Assembly (NCBI GenBank): GCA_019236545.1
Contig: JAFAIV010000341.1
Span: 1-17,496 of the forward strand
Source of the DNA: Actinomycetota bacterium
Lineage (GTDB): Bacteria; Actinomycetota; Thermoleophilia; Gaiellales; Gaiellaceae
DNA: 17,496 bases
Direction of reading: 5' to 3'
The position numbers were made by a program, and so were the translations under genes. The notes below the pieces were generated by a model. The model did no database searches and had not been told where the DNA came from. It worked only from the letters and a program-made list of their open reading frames with translations. Below are positions 12,328 to 17,496 of this stretch, in pieces; the first letter of the stretch is position 1, and every line of letters starts with the position of its first letter.

Positions 12328-12710
12328 AGGTGAAGCGGTATCCGTGGTGGTTCATGCCCCTGTTCTCGCTCGGCCTCGGCGTCGCATGCCTCGCGGCGTT
12401 CTGGCTCGGCGGCGACCGGGACAGCGGGCTCGTGTCCTTCGCGATCCTCGGCGGCGTCGGGCTCGTCTTCGCCGCCGGCGGCCGCTCGGAGGCGATCCGC
12501 GGCCTGCGCGGCGACGGGCGCGACGAGTACTGGCAGCGGCTCGACCTGGCGGCGACGACGCTCGCCGGGTTGGCGCTGATCCTCGCCGTGATCGCGATGT
12601 GCCTCTGGGAGTGGGCGCACGGCCGCAACGGCTCGCCGTACGCGCAGCTCGGCGCGATCGGCGGCCTCGTCTACGTCGTGTCGCTGGTCGCCCTGCGCCT
12701 GCGCGGCTAG
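12324..12710 (+). CDS. Small membrane protein paired with the XRE regulator
   Basis: A 128-aa protein with four predicted helices (about 8-27, 36-52, 74-96, 104-125). A charged cytoplasmic loop (GRSEAIRGLRGDGRDEYWQRLDLAATTLA) lies between the two helix pairs. The loop with D-E-x-W/Y resembles that of the DUF2178-like membrane partners of short XRE regulators; I hold that family call loosely. An SD (AGGAG, 12314-12318) precedes the ATG by 5 nt, and the start overlaps the regulator's stop by 4 nt, so the two are co-translated. Possible role: a membrane partner that modulates the regulator. Confidence 0.75.
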   Translation: MKVKRYPWWFMPLFSLGLGVACLAAFWLGGDRDSGLVSFAILGGVGLVFAAGGRSEAIRGLRGDGRDEYWQRLDLAATTLAGLALILAVIAMCLWEWAHGRNGSPYAQLGAIGGLVYVVSLVALRLRG

Positions 12711-12740
12711 GCGAAGGATTCCCGGCCGCGTGCCCGAATT

Positions 12741-12756
12741 CGTGACATCAGTCACG
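12741..12756. promoter_or_regulatory. CRP/FNR-like palindrome
   Basis: Arms CGTGAC and GTCACG separated by ATCA. Read as GTGA-N6-TCAC it fits the half-site layout of CRP/FNR-family operators. It ends 14 bp before the GTG start of the next gene, downstream of where a promoter would usually be, so it could act as a repressor site. Confidence 0.4.
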
Positions 12757-12770
12757 ACCGGGAGGTCAAC

Positions 12771-13448
12771 GTGAACACGTGGTCAATGGAGCGGTGGGCG
12801 GCGTCCACAGGCGTGGGCTTCGTGATCCTGCTGCTCGTCGGCAATCTCATGCCGGGCTCGCCGGCGAAGTGGAACGCCTCGGCGATCGACATCCAGCAGT
12901 ACCTGCAGGGCAAGCACAAGGAGCTCATCGTCGGGGCGATCCTGCTCGGCCTCGGCTACGTCCTCTTCCTCTGGTTCCTCTCCAGCTTCGCCGGGATGTT
13001 CCGCGAGGCGGGGCAGGGCCGGCTGGCGACGATCGTCTACGGCGCAGGCGTTACGACCGTCGCGATCGCGGCGGTTTGCGACGGCCTGATGCTCGCGCTC
13101 ACCAAGATCACCTACACGGCCGATCCGAAGACCGTGGCCGCGATCTACGGCGCGAGCACATGGATGTACAGCCGCTTCTTCTGGCCGGCCGCGGCGCTCG
13201 CGCTCGCGACCTGCCTCGCGACGCGGCGCTCGAAGGTGATGCCGGACTGGTACGCGTGGCTGTCGCTCGCCGGCGCAGTGCTCTTCGTGATCGGCGGCAT
13301 CTCGATGAAGAACTCCGGCTTCTTCTCGATCACCGGCGGGATGGGGCTGATCGGCTTCCTCGCGTTCGCGGTCTGGATCGCGGTGTCGAGCCTGCTGCTG
13401 ATGCAGCGCACCGAGAGCGCGCCCGTCGCGCGCCCCGCGCTGAACTAG
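12771..13448 (+). CDS. Six-helix integral membrane protein, function unknown
   Basis: A 225-aa protein with about six hydrophobic helices (12-28, 50-75, 85-110, 135-150, 160-176, 185-212). The first extracytoplasmic loop carries GSPAKWNASAIDIQQYLQGKHKE. A short polar C-terminus follows. The pattern resembles DUF4386-type actinobacterial membrane proteins, but I cannot confirm the family. A strong SD (GGGAGG, 12760-12765, 5 nt from GTG) sets the start, unlike the leaderless genes around. It lies 60 bp after the XRE partner gene with a palindrome in the gap, so it may be a separate unit. It converges on the ligase gene, both ending in one shared CTAG. Confidence 0.75.
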   Translation: MNTWSMERWAASTGVGFVILLLVGNLMPGSPAKWNASAIDIQQYLQGKHKELIVGAILLGLGYVLFLWFLSSFAGMFREAGQGRLATIVYGAGVTTVAIAAVCDGLMLALTKITYTADPKTVAAIYGASTWMYSRFFWPAAALALATCLATRRSKVMPDWYAWLSLAGAVLFVIGGISMKNSGFFSITGGMGLIGFLAFAVWIAVSSLLLMQRTESAPVARPALN

Positions 13449-14467
13449 GCGCGCAGCAGGTCTTCCACGGCGAGGTCGTCCGGCCTTCGGGCCGGACGCA
13501 CCTCGCGCCAGGTGCACTGCTCCGGGTCCTTGTCCGGCCGGAAGCGGAGCAGGCGCGTGCCGTGGCGGAAGCGGTGCTTCTCGAGCTTGTCGTAGCGCAC
13601 CTCGACGACGAGCTCCGGCCGCAGCGGCACCTCCTCGAGCTCGCCGGTGCCCCAGCGGTTCGGCTCGGAGAAGCGGCGGTCGTTGCGCTCGTCGAGGAGC
13701 GGCAGCGTCTTCGCCGCGATCTCGGCCTGGTTCTTCGCGCCGACAGCGGCGGAGCCGACGTAGTCGAGGTGCCCGTCGTCGCGGTAGAGGCCGAGGAGGA
13801 GCGTCGCGATCGTTTCGCGGCCGCCCTTCTTGAAGCGCAGCCCCGCGACGACGCAGTCCGCCGTCTTGTACGGCTTCACCTTCACGACGGCCTCGCGCGA
13901 GCCGGGGAGGTACGGCAGCCCGAGCCGCTTCGCGATCACGCCGTCGAACCCGGCGGCCTGGAGGGTCCGCAGCCAGGCGCGGCCCTGCTCGACGTCCTCG
14001 GAGATCGGGGAGAGCGCGAACCCCTTCGCCACCTTCTCCAGCTCGGCGCGGCGCTTCTCGATCGGCTGCTCGTGCACCGGCTTGCCCTTCCAGAGCAGGA
14101 GGTCGAACGCCACGAACGTCGCCGGGATCTCGGCCGCGAGCTTGCGGACGCGGCTCTCGGCGGGGTGGAGGCGCATCTGCATCGCGTCGAAGTCGAGCTG
14201 TCCGCCGCGGGAGATGACGATCTCGCCGTCGAGCGCGGAGTGCGGCGGCAGCAGGTCGCCGAGCGGGCGCAGCTCGGGGAAGTAGCGCAGCAGCGGCCGG
14301 CCGTTGCGCGACCAGAGCGCGAGCTCGCCGCCGTCGTTCTCGAGGACGCCGCGGAAGCCGTCCCACTTCGGCTCGTACCGCCAGCCGCCGCCCGAGGGCA
14401 GCTCGGAGACGAGCTCCGCCTCCATCGGCGGGAACGGGACGCTTGGGCCAGGATTGTCGGACGCCAC
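13445..14467 (-). CDS. ligC: ATP-dependent DNA ligase, LigC type
   Basis: A 340-aa ligase consisting of the adenylation and OB-fold domains only, the size of mycobacterial LigC. Motif I is EPKWDGFR with the adenylated lysine K34. Motif III is ALDGEIV (E82), and AFDLLLW (120-126) is motif IIIa. GFDGVIAKR (173-181) is motif IV and VVKVK (194-198) is motif V. The OB-fold (200-340) ends in TRLLRFRPDKDPEQCTWREVRP, similar to LigD/LigC. It seals nicks using ATP. Together with the PrimPolC-like polymerase 1.4 kb away it suggests a short-gap repair pair. The GTG start is preceded by TAGGGT with an 8-nt gap. It converges with a membrane-protein gene at a shared CTAG. Confidence 0.92.
   Translation of the reverse strand: MASDNPGPSVPFPPMEAELVSELPSGGGWRYEPKWDGFRGVLENDGGELALWSRNGRPLLRYFPELRPLGDLLPPHSALDGEIVISRGGQLDFDAMQMRLHPAESRVRKLAAEIPATFVAFDLLLWKGKPVHEQPIEKRRAELEKVAKGFALSPISEDVEQGRAWLRTLQAAGFDGVIAKRLGLPYLPGSREAVVKVKPYKTADCVVAGLRFKKGGRETIATLLLGLYRDDGHLDYVGSAAVGAKNQAEIAAKTLPLLDERNDRRFSEPNRWGTGELEEVPLRPELVVEVRYDKLEKHRFRHGTRLLRFRPDKDPEQCTWREVRPARRPDDLAVEDLLRA
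13478..13497 (+). terminator. C(UUCG)G hairpin beyond the membrane-protein gene
   Basis: A perfect 8-bp stem, GTCCGGCC (13478-13485) and GGCCGGAC (13490-13497), closed by TTCG, starting 30 nt after the plus-strand stop. It lies inside the opposite-strand ligase gene. As plus-strand RNA it forms the extra-stable C(UUCG)G tetraloop. No T-tract. Confidence 0.55.
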
Positions 14468-14475
14468 CGCGGGAG

Positions 14476-14481
14476 ACCCTA
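14476..14481 (-). promoter_or_regulatory. -10 element of the ligase gene
   Basis: TAGGGT on the minus strand, 8 nt before the GTG at 14467. It lies in the 20-bp gap between divergent starts. Confidence 0.5.
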
Positions 14482-14487
14482 TCCGGC

Positions 14488-14763
14488 ATGTCCGAGCTGA
14501 ACGGAGAATGGGATCTGCACCGCCTCTCCGGGGCGCTTCCGCCGCTGAGCGCGCTGCGCAAGCGGATCGACGGCGACCGCGGCGCGACGGTGCTCCCCGG
14601 CGGGGTCGGCGTCCCGTTCGACGTCGTCGGGCGCGAGCTGCGCTACCGGCAGCCTTTCGCGATGGTCGTCGACGTGCTCGAGCCGGACGGCGAGGGCTGG
14701 CTCGGCCGCGCGACGGTCTTCGGCCGCACGGTCGGCGAGTTCCGGATGACGAAGCGCGGATAA
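14488..14763 (+). CDS. Small conserved-looking protein, function unknown
   Basis: A 91-aa soluble protein with no signal peptide or membrane helix. It starts with MSELNGEWDLHRLSGALPP and continues through a K/R-rich helix to GVPFDVVGRELRYRQPFAMVVDVLEP and GWLGRATVFGRTVGEFRM. The G-x-W start and alternating strands suggest a small beta-barrel or beta-sandwich. Normal codon use with G/C third positions supports a real gene. The ATG is used; an upstream TTG at 14443 would extend into the ligase promoter. The gene is divergent from the ligase with 20 bp between starts, so expression could be linked. I do not recognise a family. Confidence 0.65.
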   Translation: MSELNGEWDLHRLSGALPPLSALRKRIDGDRGATVLPGGVGVPFDVVGRELRYRQPFAMVVDVLEPDGEGWLGRATVFGRTVGEFRMTKRG

Positions 14764-14811
14764 CCGCAAGATGGCCCGAGGTGGCCGCAACCCGCCCCGG
14801 GCGGCCGCGTC

Positions 14812-14817
14812 TAACCT
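14812..14817 (+). promoter_or_regulatory. -10 element of the fabF-like gene
   Basis: TAACCT followed by 6 nt and ATG at 14824, the same leaderless layout as other genes in the window. Confidence 0.5.
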
Positions 14818-14823
14818 CGTCGG

Positions 14824-16056
14824 ATGCGGAGGGTGGTGGTCACGGGGCTCGGCGCCGTCACGCCGATCGGCGCGGACGCGCCCTCGACCTGGCGCGCCGC
14901 GGTCGCCGGGGAGAGCGGGATCGACTGGATCCGCGCCTTCGACGCGAGCGAGTTCCCGGTGCGGGTCGCCGGCGAGGTGAAGGACTTCGACCCGGCGGCG
15001 GTCGCCCCGCCGAAGGAGGCGCGCCGGCTCGACCGGAACGTCCTCTTCGCGCTCGGCGCGGCGCAGGAGGCGATCGCCGACGCGCGGCTCGACGGCGCCT
15101 ACGACCCCGGGCGGATCGGGATCCTCTTCGGGACCGCGATCGGCGGCATCGCCGGGATCGTCGAGCAGGTGGACGTCCTCCGCGCCCGCGGCCCCGACCG
15201 GGTCGCGCCGACCTTCATCCCCAACGTCCTCGTCGACACGGCGAGCGGCCAGCTCGCGATCGCCACCGGGTACCGCGGGCCCAACTACGCGCCCGTGTCC
15301 GCGTGCGCGACCGGCTCGACGGCGGTCGGCGAGGCAGCGGAGCTGATCCGGCGCGGGGACGCCGATGCGGTGCTCGCGGGCGGCGGCGAGGCGTGCATCA
15401 CGCCGCTGATCCTCGCCGGCTTCTGCGCGATGCGCGGGCTCGCCGCGGAGGAGGAGGACCCGCCGCGCGCGTCCCGGCCGTTCGACGCGACACGCGCGGG
15501 GTTCGTCATGGGCGAGGGCGCGTGCATCCTCGTGCTCGAGGAGCTCGAGGCGGCGCGGAGCCGCGGCGCGCCGATCTACGCCGAGATCCTCGGCCACGGC
15601 ATGTCGAACGACGCGCACCACCTCGCGCAGCCCGACCCGGAGTCGCTCGGCGTCGCGGAGATGATGCGGCGTGCGCTCGCGCGCGCGGGGGTGGAGCCAG
15701 AGCGGGTCGGCTACATCAACGCGCACGGCACCTCGACGCCGCTCGGCGACGCCGCCGAGACGAGGGCGATCAAGGACGTCTTCGGGGCGCACGCGTACGA
15801 GCTCGCGGTCTCCTCGACGAAGTCGGTGACCGGTCACTGCTTCGGCGCGGCGGGGGCGGTCGAGGCGATGCTGTGCGTCCTCGCCGTCCGCGACGGCATC
15901 CTCCCGCCGACGATGAACTACGAGCACCCCGACCCCGCCTGCGACCTCGACTACGTCCCGAACGAGGCGCGGCGCGTCCAGGTAGATGTGGCGCTCTCGA
16001 ATGCGATGGGCCTCGGCGGGCATAACGGCTGCGTGCTGGTGGGGAGGGTCGAGTGA
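14824..16056 (+). CDS. fabF: Beta-ketoacyl-ACP synthase II (FabF-like)
   Basis: A 410-aa condensing enzyme of the FabF/KAS II class, full length. The N-terminus RRVVVTGLGAVTPIG is typical. The active-site cysteine is C161 in VSACATGS. The histidines are H301 (NAHGTSTP) and H338 (KSVTGHCFGAAG), with K333. GFVMGEGA and the final MGLGGHNG complete the signature. It elongates malonyl-ACP substrates in fatty-acid synthesis, but no acpP or other fab gene is adjacent, so a specialised lipid or secondary-metabolite role is open. The ATG is supported by a -10 6 nt upstream. Its last codons overlap the O-methyltransferase start (GTGA, 16053-16056), so the two are translationally coupled. Confidence 0.93.
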   Translation: MRRVVVTGLGAVTPIGADAPSTWRAAVAGESGIDWIRAFDASEFPVRVAGEVKDFDPAAVAPPKEARRLDRNVLFALGAAQEAIADARLDGAYDPGRIGILFGTAIGGIAGIVEQVDVLRARGPDRVAPTFIPNVLVDTASGQLAIATGYRGPNYAPVSACATGSTAVGEAAELIRRGDADAVLAGGGEACITPLILAGFCAMRGLAAEEEDPPRASRPFDATRAGFVMGEGACILVLEELEAARSRGAPIYAEILGHGMSNDAHHLAQPDPESLGVAEMMRRALARAGVEPERVGYINAHGTSTPLGDAAETRAIKDVFGAHAYELAVSSTKSVTGHCFGAAGAVEAMLCVLAVRDGILPPTMNYEHPDPACDLDYVPNEARRVQVDVALSNAMGLGGHNGCVLVGRVE

Positions 16057-16664
16057 GCCACGACTGGCTGGAGGCGGAGCAGTACGCGACCGAGCGCTCG
16101 ACGCCGCCGACGGACGTCCTCCGGCGGCTCGGCGAGGAGACCGAGGCGACCCGCGAGGACGCGCAGATGTCGGTCGGCGCGCTCGAGGGGGCGTTCCTCC
16201 GCTTCATCTGCGCGATCAAGCGGCCGCGGCTCGCGCTGGAGATCGGCGTCTTCACCGGCTGGTCGACGATCGAGCTGGCGCGCGGGCTGCCGGAGGGCGG
16301 GCGGCTCATCGCGTGCGACGTGAACGAGGAGACGACGGCGGTGGCGCGGCGGTACGCGGAGGAGGCCGGCGTCGCGGGCCGGATCGAGTTCCGCGTCGGC
16401 GACGCGAAGGAGACGCTCGCGACGCTGGACGGGCCGTTCGACCTCGTCTTCATCGACGCCTGGAAGCCCGACTACGTCGACTACTACGAGGCCGTTCTGC
16501 CGAAGCTCGCGCCCGACGGACTGATCCTCGCCGACAACACGCTCGCCGCCCTGCAGGGGAACGAGGGCATCGAGCAGTTCAACGACTACGTCCGGGCCGA
16601 CGAGCGGGTCGAGTGCGTGCTCGTCCCGATCCGCGACGGCGTTACGCTGATCCGGCGCCGCTGA
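16053..16664 (+). CDS. Class I SAM O-methyltransferase (CCoAOMT-like)
   Basis: A 203-aa cation-dependent O-methyltransferase of the caffeoyl-CoA/catechol OMT-like family. LALEIGVFTGWST (60-72) is the SAM-binding motif I, and D89 in ACDVN binds the ribose. FDLVFIDAWKPDYVDYYE (129-146) and LILADN (157-162) contain the metal ligands D135, D161 and N162, and the conserved K138. All key residues are present. The likely substrate is a catechol-like hydroxyl, but this is not determinable. The GTG start overlaps the FabF stop. The 3' end overlaps the convergent HAD gene by 23 bp. Coupling to FabF suggests a shared pathway, which is inference. Confidence 0.92.
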   Translation: MSHDWLEAEQYATERSTPPTDVLRRLGEETEATREDAQMSVGALEGAFLRFICAIKRPRLALEIGVFTGWSTIELARGLPEGGRLIACDVNEETTAVARRYAEEAGVAGRIEFRVGDAKETLATLDGPFDLVFIDAWKPDYVDYYEAVLPKLAPDGLILADNTLAALQGNEGIEQFNDYVRADERVECVLVPIRDGVTLIRRR

Positions 16665-17301
16665 CGACCGCGGGGGTCAGGTCGCGCAGCAGGCCGAGGC
16701 GGACGTCCGCGGCGGCGAGCGCCTCGTCGTCCGGCGGGTAGGACGGGTTCGGGATGGCGATCACGCGCATCCCGGCCGCCTTCGCCGACCGGATGCCGGC
16801 GTGCGAGTCCTCGACCGCGACGCAGCGCGCGGGGTCGATGCCGAGGCGCCGCGCCGCCTCGAGGTAGACGTCCGGCGCGGGCTTGCCCTCTGCGACCTCC
16901 TCGGACGAGACGGTGACGCGGAATGCGTCGGCCAGACCGGAGACGTCGAGCACCTCCTCGATCAGCTCGCGGTTCGACGACGACGCGAGCGCGAGCGGGT
17001 ACGCGGCCGCGAGCGCGCGCACGGTCGCGACCGCGCCGTCGACCAGCGGCAGGTCGTCCGCGTAGGCCGCGAGCATCCGCCGGACGATCTCGCGGTTGAT
17101 CTCCTCGGGCGAGTCGGGCACGCCGGCGACCTCGTGCAGGTAGCGCGACCACTCCGGCGCGCTCATCCCCATCATCGCCCGCTGCACCTCGGCGTCGTAC
17201 CGGCCGCCCTGCTCGCGCACGTACCGCTCGCGCACGGCGTCCCACACCTCCTCGGACTGGATCAGCACCCCGTCCAGGTCGAAGACGACCGCCTCGGTCA
17301 C
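16642..17301 (-). CDS. HAD-superfamily phosphatase (PGMB/phosphoglycolate phosphatase-like)
   Basis: A 219-aa HAD hydrolase with an alpha-helical cap (subclass IA). Motif I is VFDLDGVL, with nucleophile D8 and acid/base D10. The cap spans about 16-82. Motif II is SSS (107-109), motif III K140 in EGKPAPDVY, motif IV VEDSHAGIRSAKAAG with E164 and D165 binding Mg. Resembles beta-phosphoglucomutases and sugar-phosphate phosphatases. The serine/asparagine-rich motif II and D10 allow either activity. The GTG start overlaps the upstream flavin-reductase stop by 4 nt (GTGA), so the two are co-translated. It converges on the O-methyltransferase gene. Confidence 0.92.
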   Translation of the reverse strand: MTEAVVFDLDGVLIQSEEVWDAVRERYVREQGGRYDAEVQRAMMGMSAPEWSRYLHEVAGVPDSPEEINREIVRRMLAAYADDLPLVDGAVATVRALAAAYPLALASSSNRELIEEVLDVSGLADAFRVTVSSEEVAEGKPAPDVYLEAARRLGIDPARCVAVEDSHAGIRSAKAAGMRVIAIPNPSYPPDDEALAAADVRLGLLRDLTPAVVSGAGSA

Positions 17302-17496
17302 AGGGCGTGGTACGTGCTCTCGCGGTAGACGAGCGCCTGCAGCGACGGGCCCTGCTCGATCGAGACCGGCCGCGCGACGAACAGCGTGTGGTCGCCGACG
17401 TCGTGCTCCGACTCGGTCTCCGCCTCGATCCAGCCGAGCGCGCCCTCGACGAGCGGCGCGAAGCGGCCCTCGCGCGTCTCGATGCCGCGCCAGTGG
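17298..17496 (-). CDS. Flavin reductase-domain protein, C-terminus (partial)
   Basis: The last 65 or so codons of a minus-strand gene that enters from the right edge. The visible end includes LVEGALGWIEAETESEHDVGDHTLFVARP and LQALVYRESTYHAL. This matches the C-terminal half of FMN-binding split-barrel flavin reductases (HpaC/NtaB type), where the C/E-x-x-x-x-x-H-D-x-G-D-H-x-x-x-x-G/A-R-V motif is conserved. Such proteins supply reduced flavin to a partner monooxygenase or act as flavin oxidoreductases. The TGA overlaps the HAD start by 4 nt. The N-terminal half and any partner monooxygenase are outside the window. Confidence 0.85.
   Translation of the reverse strand, partial: HWRGIETREGRFAPLVEGALGWIEAETESEHDVGDHTLFVARPVSIEQGPSLQALVYRESTYHAL

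Noticed and set aside
11061..14467. A classical bacterial end-joining (Ku/LigD) operon
   Set aside because: There is no Ku gene, and polymerase and ligase are separate genes on opposite strands. The LigC/Prim-PolC comparison fits better.
1..17496. CRISPR arrays, insertion sequences, prophage genes or rRNA
   Set aside because: I saw no regularly spaced repeats, transposase or integrase motifs, terminal inverted repeats or rRNA sequence anywhere in the window.

Overview
The window is very GC-rich, gene-dense bacterial chromosome. Strong G/C bias at third codon positions, many GTG starts, an ECF sigma factor, a LigC/PrimPolC-type repair pair and a DUF4349 protein all point to an actinobacterium. 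My best guess is the Thermoleophilia-like lineages; that placement is inference, because there is no rRNA here. A recurrent feature supports mostly leaderless transcription: a TANNNT-like -10 hexamer lies 6-8 nt upstream of the start codon of at least ten genes.

Left part (1-3.1 kb): the N-terminus of a FAD-dependent oxidoreductase runs off the left edge (-). Next come a small secreted protein, tRNA-Val(CAC) and a membrane protein with a degenerate GGDEF-like domain, all (-) and packed so tightly that the GGDEF gene's stop codon lies inside the tRNA. An APC-family permease follows on (+).

3.1-7.2 kb: an SDR oxidoreductase (+) converges on an MFS transporter (-). Divergent from the MFS gene is a three-gene unit: ECF sigma factor, DUF4349 membrane protein (candidate anti-sigma) and a membrane-anchored cupredoxin.

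7.2-9.55 kb: three serine tRNAs (GCT, CGA, GGA) bracket an unusual pair of oligopeptide-type ABC permeases. The OppC-like gene is on (+) and the OppB-like gene on (-). They converge and share one CTAG tetranucleotide as both stop codons, and no ATPase or binding protein is nearby.

9.55-11.04 kb: a (-) group of orphan GroES-like gene, TetR regulator and YceI-family protein, with three matching palindromic operators in the two promoter regions.

11.06-14.8 kb: a stand-alone LigD-type primase-polymerase (PrimPolC-like) on (+) and a LigC-type ATP-dependent DNA ligase on (-). Between them are an XRE-regulator/membrane-protein pair with a clear promoter and nested palindromes, and a six-helix membrane protein that converges on ligC, again sharing a CTAG stop. 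A small uncharacterised protein is divergent from ligC.

14.8-17.5 kb: a FabF-type ketosynthase translationally coupled to a class I O-methyltransferase (+). These converge on an HAD phosphatase (-) that overlaps an upstream flavin-reductase-domain gene running off the right edge.

No CRISPR array, insertion sequence, transposase, integrase or prophage gene is visible. The most unusual items are the inverted, split OppB/OppC pair between the serine tRNAs, the sigma/DUF4349/cupredoxin unit, and the PrimPolC-LigC region interrupted by an autoregulated XRE module. No stretch longer than about 105 bases lacks a gene.
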